Below, piece by piece: positions 17,725 through 26,174 of a stretch of 64,000 nt of DNA; the stretch's first letter is position 1, and each line of letters opens with the position of its first letter. Source of the stretch: CAZMSQ01 sp964569025 (lineage in GTDB: Bacteria > Bacteroidota > Bacteroidia > Chitinophagales > Saprospiraceae); NCBI GenBank assembly GCA_964569025.1, contig CAZMSQ010000008.1:1-64000 (forward strand), in the 5' to 3' direction. The translations under genes and the position numbers were made by a program. A model generated the notes under the pieces. It saw only the letters and a program-made list of their open reading frames with translations, made no database searches and was not told where the DNA came from.

Positions 17725-18879
17725 ATGAAAGAATGGTTGAAACTGATAATGGCCGGAATGGTGGGCGGTCTTGTTGTATTCACAGGCATTTCGGTGTTTC
17801 GCGATGATGCAAGAACCACGAATACTCCAAAACCAGTATCTGTTTCTTACACCACCAGCCCAATGCAACCTTCGCCTTCGGTCTTGCCCCCGTTTGATCT
17901 TTCAGATGCCGCAGAGGTTGCCATGCCGGCTGTGGTTCATATTTCGGCAAGGGAGAATAACGGTCGAAATGGGCGGGAAGGGCGGATGCGCTCACCCTTT
18001 GATTTATTTTTCGGAGAAGATTTTTTCAGCTTCCCATTTGAAGCGCCACCGCGTCAGGGAACTGGTTCCGGGGTCATTTATTCTTCTGATGGCTACATCA
18101 TCACCAACAATCACGTTATTGAATTTGCTGATGAGGTGGAGGTGACCTTGTACAATGATGAGACATACCCTGCGGTTGTCATTGGGGTAGACCCACGGAC
18201 AGATTTGGCAGTGCTTCGCATTGAGACCCAAGAGTCACTGCCGACCCTTGAATTTGCTGATTCCGATGAGGCCCGAGTTGGGGCATGGGTCTTGGCGGTC
18301 GGGAATCCGTTTGAGTTGACCTCGACAGTAACAGCTGGTATCATCTCTGCCAAGGGAAGGGACATTGACATCATCAGGCGGAGCGATGCCATTGAAAACT
18401 TTATTCAAACAGATGCTGCGGTAAATCCTGGCAACAGTGGCGGAGCGCTGGTCGATACTGATGGGAGGCTGATTGGAATCAATACAGCAATCGCCTCTCC
18501 AACCGGGGCCTTTGCAGGCTATTCGTTTGCCATTCCCTCAAACATGGTCCGTGGCATTGTTGACAACCTCATTGAGTTTGGGGCTGCCAGAGGGTCGTTG
18601 GGTGTGAATGTCATGCAAATGGACAAGGAGCTGGCACAGGAAATGGATGTAGCAATAGAAACCGGGGTATTCGTTGAGTCTTTGGAGCCCTCAGGAGCGG
18701 CGGCCCTTGCGGGCCTCTTGCCCTATGATGTAATCATTGGGGTCGACAAGGCTGAGGTAAAGCAGATTGAAGACCTTCGTGCCATTCTTGAAAGCAGACG
18801 TGTTGGAGACACCTTAAATATCACGGTCATCCGACGGGGCAAAACACTGACCCTTCCTGTTCGGCTTCGGGCGGGTTGA
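17725..18879 (+). CDS. S1C family trypsin-like serine protease with one PDZ domain (Deg/HtrA)
   Basis: A 384-residue periplasmic protease with a membrane anchor or uncleaved signal near residues 8-24. The catalytic triad is His130 (TNNHV), Asp160 (RTDLAVL) and Ser238 (GNSGGAL), followed by a single PDZ domain from about residue 290. The single PDZ resembles DegS and short HtrA proteases, not the two-PDZ DegP. These enzymes degrade misfolded envelope proteins or start stress signalling by regulated cleavage. It follows gldD by 12 bases and may be in the same operon. Confidence 0.92.
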   Translation: MKEWLKLIMAGMVGGLVVFTGISVFRDDARTTNTPKPVSVSYTTSPMQPSPSVLPPFDLSDAAEVAMPAVVHISARENNGRNGREGRMRSPFDLFFGEDFFSFPFEAPPRQGTGSGVIYSSDGYIITNNHVIEFADEVEVTLYNDETYPAVVIGVDPRTDLAVLRIETQESLPTLEFADSDEARVGAWVLAVGNPFELTSTVTAGIISAKGRDIDIIRRSDAIENFIQTDAAVNPGNSGGALVDTDGRLIGINTAIASPTGAFAGYSFAIPSNMVRGIVDNLIEFGAARGSLGVNVMQMDKELAQEMDVAIETGVFVESLEPSGAAALAGLLPYDVIIGVDKAEVKQIEDLRAILESRRVGDTLNITVIRRGKTLTLPVRLRAG

Positions 18880-19121
18880 TTCTCTCCCCGAATGCCCGCA
18901 CAGTGACTTGATACTGAAAGGCTATTTTGTTTTCAGACATTAGGAGTTTTTTAACCATTTTGAAGCAACATGATGCTTTCGTGTATGGTTTTGCCTTTAG
19001 TACCCCGAAAATACCAACTCTCCCGAATGATTCTACAACGTTGGTTTTTCGTTTTGTTTTGATGCGTCTGTTCTGCGCTCTGCGGAGCAGGCGTTTTTGT
19101 GATTGACGAAACCCAAGTGAG

Positions 19122-19823
19122 ATGAAGACATTTTGTACGCAGGCCGTCGATGATGTACTGTCATTGTTCTATCCGTCATTGTGCTCTGGCTGCCGCATGC
19201 ACTTGCCACATGGCCAGCGAGTGCTTTGTGTGGATTGCCTGTATGGGCTCCCTCTGACCGATTACCACCGTCAATCAGTGAACCCATTGGACGAGCGGTT
19301 TTGGGGTAGGTTGAATGTAGAGTCAGTAACCTCGATGTGTTACTTTTCAGAAGGGGGGACGGTGCAGCGCCTCATCCATCGCCTCAAGTATCAAAAAGAC
19401 GTGGAAGTGGGTCGGTATCTGGGTGAATTTTTTGGTCAAAGGCTAAGGGACAGTAATCGGTTTGGGGGAATTGACCTGATCGTGCCGGTTCCTTTGCACT
19501 GGACCAGACGGCGTCAGCGCGGTTACAATCAGAGTGATTGGTTTGCCAGAGGGCTTTCTCAGGGCATGGAGCGGCCTTGGGATTCATCGGTGCTTGGCCG
19601 GGGCCGGAAGACACGAAGTCAGACCAGTAAAGGGAGGATGAGCAGGTTTGAGAATGTAGAGGACGCTTTTTTGGTCAGAAATATGGAAGGGTTAAAGAAT
19701 AAATGGATTTTATTGGTAGATGATGTCATGACAACGGGGGCAACACTGGAGGCCTGCGGGAGGAAAATTCTTGAAATTCCAGGAACAAGGCTTAGCTTTG
19801 CAACCATTGCTTGCGCCACATAG
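19122..19823 (+). CDS. comF: ComF family phosphoribosyltransferase-like protein
   Basis: A 233-residue protein with an N-terminal four-cysteine zinc motif (C-x2-C at residues about 21-24 and C-x2-C at about 36-39), VPVPLHWTRRRQRGYNQS, and the PRPP-binding loop VDDVMTTGATL. ComF takes part in uptake or processing of transforming DNA. Together with dprA at 33.6 kb it points to competence potential, although both genes also occur in bacteria never shown to be transformable. The preceding 242 bases contain T-rich runs but no clear promoter. Confidence 0.88.
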   Translation: MKTFCTQAVDDVLSLFYPSLCSGCRMHLPHGQRVLCVDCLYGLPLTDYHRQSVNPLDERFWGRLNVESVTSMCYFSEGGTVQRLIHRLKYQKDVEVGRYLGEFFGQRLRDSNRFGGIDLIVPVPLHWTRRRQRGYNQSDWFARGLSQGMERPWDSSVLGRGRKTRSQTSKGRMSRFENVEDAFLVRNMEGLKNKWILLVDDVMTTGATLEACGRKILEIPGTRLSFATIACAT

Positions 19824-19876
19824 CGCGGCTGCTGCACACTGTATTCTGGGCATTCATTCAGAAAATTATTATTTAT

Positions 19877-20923
19877 ATGATAGACATACATCTTCTGAAA
19901 GAGATATGTGAGACTCCTGGTGCGCCAGGGTTTGAGCGGCTGATCAGGGAAAAGGTCATCAGCCGGCTGGATGGGATTGTTGATTCTTGGCGGATTGATG
20001 CCATGGGCAATGTCATTGCCATCAAGAAGGGGCGTGAGGATCGGCGGGTTATGGTGGCTGCCCATATGGATGAAATAAGTTTCATAGTGACGCATATCGA
20101 TGAAGACGGGTTTATCAGATTCCATACACTTGGGGGATTTGATCCGAAGACTCTCACGGCTCAAAGGGTGATTGTGCACGGCAGGCGAGATGTCATTGGA
20201 GTGATGGGATGCAAGCCTGTACATCTGATGAGTGATGAGGAGAGACAAAAACCATTAAAGGTGCAGGATTATTTCATAGATCTGGGGATGCCGAGGGACG
20301 AAGTCATCAAGGTAGTGGGTATTGGAGACCCTGTCACCCGAGAGCGGTCTTTGATTGAGATGGGGGAGTGTGTGAATGCAAAATCACTTGATAACCGTGT
20401 GTCTGTTTATATCCTGCTTCAGGCATTAATGGAGTTGCGGGAGGTTGAGGTTCCGTATGATGTTTATGCTGTGTTTTCAGTGCAAGAGGAGGTCGGACTT
20501 CGCGGGGCAATTTCTGCCGCACGCCAGATAGATCCGGATTTTGGATTTGGGCTCGACGTGACCATTGCTTTTGACATTCCGGGTTCACAGCCTCACGAGG
20601 TAGTCACAAAGCTTGGGAAGGGTGCTGCCATCAAGATAATGGATGGGTCAACCATCAGCGATTCACGGATGGTCAGTTATTTAAAATGGGTAGCTGATGC
20701 TGGAGGAATTCCGTGGCAGCCGGAAATTTTACCCGCTGGGGGCACAGATACTGCAGCAGTGCAACGGTACGGAAAAAAAGGTGCGATTGCTGGCGCCATT
20801 TCCATACCGACGAGAAACTTGCATCAGGTCATTGAAATGGCTCACAAGGAAGATATCACTGCTGCAATTCAATTGCTCAAGGCAGGACTGACCCGACTCG
20901 ATCAATACAACTGGTCTTTTTGA
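19877..20923 (+). CDS. M42 family metallo-aminopeptidase (FrvX/glutamyl aminopeptidase-like)
   Basis: A 348-residue cytoplasmic zinc peptidase. Metal ligands and catalytic residues are visible in AAHMDEISF (His and Asp), KSLDNRVSVY (bridging Asp region), SVQEEVGLRGA (catalytic Glu pair), GLDVTIAFD and PTRNLHQVIE (C-terminal His). The GGTDTAAVQR loop is typical of tetrahedral TET-type aminopeptidases. I chose the ATG at 19877 because homologues start shortly before LLKEICETPGAPGFE. It probably trims short peptides released by larger proteases. It follows comF by 53 bases. Confidence 0.93.
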   Translation: MIDIHLLKEICETPGAPGFERLIREKVISRLDGIVDSWRIDAMGNVIAIKKGREDRRVMVAAHMDEISFIVTHIDEDGFIRFHTLGGFDPKTLTAQRVIVHGRRDVIGVMGCKPVHLMSDEERQKPLKVQDYFIDLGMPRDEVIKVVGIGDPVTRERSLIEMGECVNAKSLDNRVSVYILLQALMELREVEVPYDVYAVFSVQEEVGLRGAISAARQIDPDFGFGLDVTIAFDIPGSQPHEVVTKLGKGAAIKIMDGSTISDSRMVSYLKWVADAGGIPWQPEILPAGGTDTAAVQRYGKKGAIAGAISIPTRNLHQVIEMAHKEDITAAIQLLKAGLTRLDQYNWSF

Positions 20924-20981
20924 CGAGAAGGAATTTCAAATTGCTCCAAAGGAACGTGACATTCAAAAAATAAAGCGCACT

Positions 20982-21239
20982 ATGTGGAAGGAAACACAGA
21001 AAAAACTGACTGCCTCATTCAAATTCAAGGACTTTGCAGAGGCATTTGCTTTTATGATTGAGGTTGCTTTTCATGCAGAAAAGCAGAACCATCACCCGAA
21101 ATGGACCAATGTGTACAACCAGGTCAGCTTTGAGCTGACAACTCACGATGAGGGCAATTTGGTCACTGAAAAGGACCGAAAGTTGGCGGATACAATCGAT
21201 AATCTCTACCAAAAATATGCCGTTGGGAATGCCGAATAA
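20982..21239 (+). CDS. 4a-hydroxytetrahydrobiopterin dehydratase (pterin-4a-carbinolamine dehydratase)
   Basis: An 85-residue protein slightly shorter than most family members but with the signature EKQNHHPKWTNVYNQV, which supplies the catalytic histidines, followed by a V-F-E-L-T-T-H strand and the GNLVTEKD turn. The enzyme recycles the oxidised pterin cofactor of aromatic amino acid hydroxylases. No hydroxylase is nearby. It ends 5 bases before the stop of the convergent infB gene. Confidence 0.9.
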   Translation: MWKETQKKLTASFKFKDFAEAFAFMIEVAFHAEKQNHHPKWTNVYNQVSFELTTHDEGNLVTEKDRKLADTIDNLYQKYAVGNAE

Positions 21240-21244
21240 GCTCC

Positions 21245-24025
21245 CTATCTGACATCTTCTAGGGACTGCTTGACTTCAATGATCTCATAGCCCTCCACGA
21301 CATCACCGGCTTTGATGTCGTTGTAGTTCTTGATGCTGAGTCCGCATTCAAGTCCTTGTTTGACCTCTCTGACATCTTCTTTGAAGCGTTTGAGAGAAGC
21401 GATTTCTCCGCGGCTTCCTTCCTTGGTCGGGTAGATGACGATTCCGTCTCTAATCAGTCGGATGCTTGTATTCCTTGAGATTTTTCCTTCCTCTACAAAG
21501 CACCCGGCCACAGTTCCGATCCGGCTGATTTTATACACTTCCCGGACATTGACCTGAGCGACCACTTTTTCTTCTTTGGTTGGCTCGAGCATGCCTTCAA
21601 TAGCGGAGCGGATTTCACCGATGGCTTCATAGATGATGGAGTAGGTCTTGATTTCGACTCCTTCGCGTTCGGCCAGTCTTCGTGCGCTGCCTGATGGTCT
21701 GACCTGGAAGCCAATGATGATGGCATCTGAGGCAGAGGCGAGGAGCACATCAGATTCGATGATTTGCCCGACCGCTTTATGGATGACATTGACCTGAATA
21801 GTTTCGATGGAGAGTTTAATGAGCTCATCGGAGAGTGCTTCTACGGAGCCGTCAAAGTCACCTTTGACAATAAGGTTGAGTTCTTTAAAGGTTCCGAGTG
21901 CCAATCTTCTGCCGATTTCATCCAGGCTGATTCGACGCGATGCCCTGGTTGCTTGTTCTCGTGCAATTTGCGCACGTTTGGAGGCAATTTGCCGGGCATC
22001 TGATTCGGAAGTCATTTCCTTAAACTTCTCACCGGCCTGAGGGGCACCATCGAGGCCGAGCACGAGCACGGGGACAGATGGTCCAGCTTCTTTTACTTTT
22101 TTCCCCCATTCGTTGAAGAGTGCTTTCACCCGCCCGGAAAACTCACCTGACACAATGGGTGCTCCGATGCGGAGGGTACCGTTTTGGACCAGCACTTTGG
22201 TCACATATCCACGTCCTTTGTCGAGTGATGCTTCCAATACGGTGGCTACAGCAGGTCTGTTGTGGTTAGCCTTGAGTTCAAGCACATCAGCTTCGAGAGC
22301 AATTTTTTCAAGTAGTTCATCGATTCCCAGACCATTGAGCGCTGAGATATCCTGTGACGGATACTTTCCGCCCCATTCTTCGACAAGCAAGTTCATGCTT
22401 GCCAGTTCCTGTTTTATGCGTTCTGGTGAGGCGCCTGGCTTATCGACTTTGTTGATTGCAAATACGATGGGGACACCTGCAGCCTGGGCATGGCTGATGG
22501 CTTCTCTGGTTTGCGGCATGACGTTATCGTCGGCCGCAATAATAATGATTGCGATATCGGTCACCTTCGCACCCCGTGCACGCATGGCGGTAAAGGCTTC
22601 GTGACCGGGTGTATCGATAAAGGTAATTTTGCGTTTGTCTTCACCGACTGCAACCACGTAAGCGCCAATATGCTGTGTGATACCACCAGCTTCTCCTTCG
22701 ACAACCCGGGTGTTACGTATATGGTCAAGGAGTGATGTTTTTCCGTGGTCAACGTGTCCCATGACGGTGACAACTGGTGGACGGTGGCTGAGATCTTCTT
22801 CGGCATCTTCTTCTTCGACTTCTTCCTCAAGCACCTGGTCTTCTGCGGAGATAAACTCGACTTCATAGTTAAATTCACCGGCAACCAGTTCGATGACTTC
22901 GGCATCGAGCCGTTGGTTGATCGAAACGATGATACCGAGATTCATGCAGGTGGTGATGATTTCGGTCACGGGCACATTCAGGAGGCTTGCCAGTTCGGAG
23001 ACGGTTACGAACTCAGTGAGGTGGAGTTCGTTGGTTTCGGACTCCATTTCCACCATTTCCTGTTTTTCCCGCATTCGGTCGCGATTATCCCGGCGGAGGC
23101 GTTGGCGTTTTTTCTTACTGCCTCCTGTGATGCGGGCCATGGTGGCCTTGATTTTTTCTTCAATTTCTTTTTGCGAAACCTGAGGCTCTTCTTCTTTGGA
23201 TTTTTTCTTCGTTTTCTTGGCGGCAGTGCTAGGTGCAGGCGTTTTCGCGGGCACTTTTTTTCTGGTTCTTCTGCGTTTCTTCCGACCTGCCTCGTCATCA
23301 TCAGCACCTTCACCAGCTTTTTTCTTCGGCTTTTCCTTTGCCAGTTCGATTTTCCCCAGAATTTTCAATCCTTTCAACTGGGGAGCCTCCGCTTTAATGA
23401 GAGGGCTGTCTGGTGGGAGGTCTTCCGGGGGAGTTCCAATGGCTTCAGTAATATCTTTTGGGGCGGTATCGGATTCCGGAGGAGCGCTCACCGTTTCAGG
23501 TTGTTCTGCCGCTTTCTCTGAGACTGGTTCTTCAGGCTGTTTTGGTGCTTTTGCGGCCTCGGTTTTGGGTTCCTCTTTCTTCGGTTCTTCTTTCTTTTGA
23601 GGTCTTCCTTTTTTATCGAATGCGGCGAGGTCAATTTTGCCTTTCACCTTGAGGCCAACCGGAGGCTCAGTTTCTGGGGTTTGCTCTTCAGCCACCGGCT
23701 TTTCAGGTTCAGGAGCCGGTTTTTCTTCGGCTACCGGAGCAGGTTTTGCTACGGGCTCGGCTGCCTTTGCAAATACTGACGGTTTTGGCTTTTCCTCCTC
23801 TTCTTTTGCTGGGCCTCTGGTGGAACCAATCACGATTTGGTCTGCCTTCTCCTTGATGGCGATGGACTTATGAAACTCCTTGCGAAGTTCTTCATACATC
23901 TCGTCCGTGACCTTGGCTGTCGGCTTACTTTCGATCTCAAAACCAGAACTGCGGAGGTGTTCCACAATGGTGGAAACTCCGACATTTAACTCTTTCGCGA
24001 CTTTTACCAATCGTGTACCAGCCAT
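21245..24025 (-). CDS. infB: Translation initiation factor IF-2
   Basis: A 926-residue GTPase that places initiator tRNA on the ribosome. The N-terminal about 390 residues hold an IF2_N-like start (TRLVKVAKELNVG) and a long Lys/Glu/Pro/Ala-rich disordered region; a second IF2_N motif lies near residue 340. The G domain carries GHVDHGKTSLLD, DTPGHEAF and NKVDK, followed by domains II, III and the C-terminal fMet-tRNA-binding domain. The ATG at 24025 is chosen over a TTG two codons upstream. It is the last gene of the rimP-nusA-infB operon. Confidence 0.97.
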   Translation of the reverse strand: MAGTRLVKVAKELNVGVSTIVEHLRSSGFEIESKPTAKVTDEMYEELRKEFHKSIAIKEKADQIVIGSTRGPAKEEEEKPKPSVFAKAAEPVAKPAPVAEEKPAPEPEKPVAEEQTPETEPPVGLKVKGKIDLAAFDKKGRPQKKEEPKKEEPKTEAAKAPKQPEEPVSEKAAEQPETVSAPPESDTAPKDITEAIGTPPEDLPPDSPLIKAEAPQLKGLKILGKIELAKEKPKKKAGEGADDDEAGRKKRRRTRKKVPAKTPAPSTAAKKTKKKSKEEEPQVSQKEIEEKIKATMARITGGSKKKRQRLRRDNRDRMREKQEMVEMESETNELHLTEFVTVSELASLLNVPVTEIITTCMNLGIIVSINQRLDAEVIELVAGEFNYEVEFISAEDQVLEEEVEEEDAEEDLSHRPPVVTVMGHVDHGKTSLLDHIRNTRVVEGEAGGITQHIGAYVVAVGEDKRKITFIDTPGHEAFTAMRARGAKVTDIAIIIIAADDNVMPQTREAISHAQAAGVPIVFAINKVDKPGASPERIKQELASMNLLVEEWGGKYPSQDISALNGLGIDELLEKIALEADVLELKANHNRPAVATVLEASLDKGRGYVTKVLVQNGTLRIGAPIVSGEFSGRVKALFNEWGKKVKEAGPSVPVLVLGLDGAPQAGEKFKEMTSESDARQIASKRAQIAREQATRASRRISLDEIGRRLALGTFKELNLIVKGDFDGSVEALSDELIKLSIETIQVNVIHKAVGQIIESDVLLASASDAIIIGFQVRPSGSARRLAEREGVEIKTYSIIYEAIGEIRSAIEGMLEPTKEEKVVAQVNVREVYKISRIGTVAGCFVEEGKISRNTSIRLIRDGIVIYPTKEGSRGEIASLKRFKEDVREVKQGLECGLSIKNYNDIKAGDVVEGYEIIEVKQSLEDVR

Positions 24026-24109
24026 TAGCAAATTTTATTGACAGAATCTTCAATTGCAGACCTTCAACTGAGGGGGTCCATTGCAGCAGGTCGTAATAAA
24101 CGCCTGCAC

Positions 24110-25411
24110 TTACGCTTCTTCTTCAGTCTGAGCTTCCGGCTCTTCTTCCTGTGCCTTTGCACTTTGTTCTTCTTCCTCAAATTCAGCCTTCAGCACTCGT
24201 CTTACTTCTTGGATTGTTTCTTCCTCGAGGTCGGTGCGTCGAAGCAGCTCAGACGGGTCGAGCGCCAGCACACTCCGTGCTGTGTCGCACCCGATATTTT
24301 TCAACTCATCGATGATCCACTCTTCGATCTCATCTGCGAATTCTTCGAGATCGACATCATCGATGATTTCATAGTTTTCGTCTTTTCTGTAGACATCAAT
24401 TTCGAAGCCGGTCAATCGGCTTGCCAGCTTGATGTTAGTTCCACTTTTTCCAATGGCCAGCGATACCTGATCTGGCTCGAGGTATACGGAGGCATGCATT
24501 TTATCGGCATTCAGGTCAATGGATGAAACCTTGGCCGGGGTCAGGGATCTTTGGATGAAAAGGCTTTGGTTGTTGGTGAAGTTAATGATATCGATGTTTT
24601 CATTGTGTAATTCACGAACAATTCCGTGGATTCTGGAACCTTTCATGCCCACGCAGGCACCTACCGGATCGATACGGTCGTCGTATGATTCGACGGCTAC
24701 TTTTGCCCGTTCTCCTGGGATTCGTTCGATTCGGCGCACTGTGATGAGGCCATCCTCGATTTCCGGCACTTCCTGTTCGAGGAGTTTTTCGAGGAAGGCA
24801 TTATCTGTGCGGGAGACGATCACGATGGGGTTATTATTCCTCATCTCGACCGACTTGATAATTCCTTTGACAATATCGCCTTTTCTGAAATAATCTCCGC
24901 GAATCATTTCCATTTTGGGCAAAATCAGTTCATTGCCGGTGGCATCATCAAGGATGAGGATTTCTCGTTTAAGGATTTGGTGGACTTCACCGAGTACAAT
25001 TTCGCCGACCCGGTCTGTATATCGTTTAAAGATGTCATCCTTTTCGATTTCCATAATTCTGGAAATCAGGGTTTGGCGTGCTGCCTGTATGGCACGGCGC
25101 CCGAAGTCTTCGAGAAAAAGCTGTTCGTAGCAATCTTCACCTACTTCGTAGTCTTCATCGATGTTCAGTGCTTCTGAGATGGCGATTTGGCTGCGATCAT
25201 CGAGAACTTCTCCGTCGGGCACAATTTCCCGCACCCGCCACAGTTCGAGGTCACCTTTGGTGGTATTGACAATGACATCGAAATTTTCATCAGAGCCGAA
25301 CTTTTTCTTAATCAGGGTCCGAAAGACATCTTCCAAAACTCTGACCATTGTTGGCCGGTCTATGTTTTTTCCCTCTTTAAACTGGGAGAAGGTTTCAACG
25401 AGATTCATCAT
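24110..25411 (-). CDS. nusA: Transcription termination/antitermination factor NusA
   Basis: A 433-residue RNA polymerase-associated factor. An N-terminal domain that contacts polymerase (to about residue 125) is followed by an S1 domain (about 130-200) and two KH domains (to about 345, with VGACVGMKGSRI and VSLAIGKSGTNIKLA). A C-terminal helix-hairpin-helix extension (about 355-415) and an acidic Glu/Ala tail follow. It starts with two consecutive ATGs. It lies 14 bases after rimP and 84 bases before infB, the classical arrangement. Confidence 0.97.
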   Translation of the reverse strand: MMNLVETFSQFKEGKNIDRPTMVRVLEDVFRTLIKKKFGSDENFDVIVNTTKGDLELWRVREIVPDGEVLDDRSQIAISEALNIDEDYEVGEDCYEQLFLEDFGRRAIQAARQTLISRIMEIEKDDIFKRYTDRVGEIVLGEVHQILKREILILDDATGNELILPKMEMIRGDYFRKGDIVKGIIKSVEMRNNNPIVIVSRTDNAFLEKLLEQEVPEIEDGLITVRRIERIPGERAKVAVESYDDRIDPVGACVGMKGSRIHGIVRELHNENIDIINFTNNQSLFIQRSLTPAKVSSIDLNADKMHASVYLEPDQVSLAIGKSGTNIKLASRLTGFEIDVYRKDENYEIIDDVDLEEFADEIEEWIIDELKNIGCDTARSVLALDPSELLRRTDLEEETIQEVRRVLKAEFEEEEQSAKAQEEEPEAQTEEEA

Positions 25412-25425
25412 GACTCTGCAATGAT

Positions 25426-25908
25426 TTAAAATACAACCTCTATTACTGTTTCGAGGATTTGATCAAATGGAATGACCACATCGACTTCCTGAGCTAATTC
25501 TTTTTTTGTCTTCTTTTTTTTTCCTTTCGCCGGCGGGGGGGCAAGCGTTATGGTATTCTCTTCAACCTCCTTCAGCACTCCGTGGCAAATTTCACCGTTA
25601 GTGAGGTTGACCTTGAGGAGCCGCCCTTTATTTTTGTAGTATTGCCTTAAATATTTCAACGGTCGGTCAACACCGGGCGAGGAGACTTCGAGTGTATATT
25701 TTTGATCGATGGACTCGTCTGCATCGAGAAACTCTTCGAGATATCTGCTGATTTTCTGGCATTTCTGCAATGTCAGCGAGGAGTCGCAATCTAAGAAAAC
25801 CGAAATTCTCTGTTGCTTATCAGCAATAATGTCGATGATGAAACAATCAGAAAACGCCGGCTCCCGGAATTTTTGTTCGAGGAGGTTTTCTATGTGGAGC
25901 TCGATCAA
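25426..25908 (-). CDS. rimP: Ribosome maturation factor RimP
   Basis: A 160-residue 30S assembly factor with the N-terminal alpha/beta domain containing ISVFLDCDSSLTLQKCQKIS and the motif YTLEVSSPGVDRPL that is diagnostic of RimP, followed by an SH3-like C-terminal domain with a Lys-rich insert (KGKKKKTKKE). The start appears to be TTG at 25908: an in-frame stop lies two codons upstream, and no ATG near it gives a full-length N-terminus. It is the first gene of the operon, 55 bases downstream of a terminator-like hairpin in its leader. Confidence 0.94.
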   Translation of the reverse strand: MIELHIENLLEQKFREPAFSDCFIIDIIADKQQRISVFLDCDSSLTLQKCQKISRYLEEFLDADESIDQKYTLEVSSPGVDRPLKYLRQYYKNKGRLLKVNLTNGEICHGVLKEVEENTITLAPPPAKGKKKKTKKELAQEVDVVIPFDQILETVIEVVF

Positions 25909-25948
25909 AGTGTATCAGTACAGTTAACTATCCGTTTCAATGGTTTGA

Positions 25949-25986
25949 AGATATAAACAAAAAGAGGGAACTTCACTGTTCCCTCT
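25949..25986 (-). terminator. Intrinsic terminator-like hairpin in the leader of rimP-nusA-infB (putative attenuator)
   Basis: Read on the minus strand, a 9-bp perfect stem (AGAGGGAAC, 6-base loop, GTTCCCTCT) is followed directly by TTTTTGTTT. No minus-strand gene ends nearby, and a consensus promoter lies just upstream at 26003-26033. The hairpin would therefore form within the first about 40 bases of the operon mRNA and could stop transcription before rimP. Control through NusA is an inference. Confidence 0.72.
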
Positions 25987-26002
25987 TCCTCCAGAACCAC
26001 TG

Positions 26003-26033
26003 CAAATGTATGAGATTTCAGTCAATCCTGCAA
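26003..26033 (-). promoter_or_regulatory. Bacteroidota-type promoter for rimP-nusA-infB
   Basis: On the minus strand, TTG (26033-26031), a spacer of exactly 20 bases and TACATTTG (26010-26003), a full TAnnTTTG match. Transcription would start near 25997, about 10 bases before the terminator-like hairpin and about 90 bases before the rimP start. Confidence 0.7.
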
Positions 26034-26090
26034 GTTTGCTGAAGAATATCATGGTATGCGCATGAAGTGTGAAAAAACGGGAAAGTGTTG

Positions 26091-26122
26091 TTAGACGGGA
26101 GCGGGGAATTCCCGTACCTTTA
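26091..26122 (+). promoter_or_regulatory. Probable promoter of the E1 dehydrogenase gene
   Basis: TTAG at 26091-26094, 20 bases, then TACCTTTA at 26115-26122; each box deviates by one base from TTTG and TAnnTTTG. The spacer contains the palindrome GGGAATTCCC. The ATG follows about 50 bases later. A similar block occurs ahead of recG. Confidence 0.45.
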
Positions 26123-26174
26123 CCGGTTCAGGAATTAGTGTGGAATAATCACTAGGAATTCGAAATCGGAATCT

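Noticed and set aside
19060..19105. Terminator-like GCTCTGCGGAGC with a T-run upstream of comF
   Set aside because: The stem is only four base pairs without bulges, too weak to call.
22745..23521. A 258-codon frame opposite the infB N-terminal region rich in Phe
   Set aside because: It is the complement of the Lys/Glu-rich disordered part of IF-2 and shows no protein-like features.
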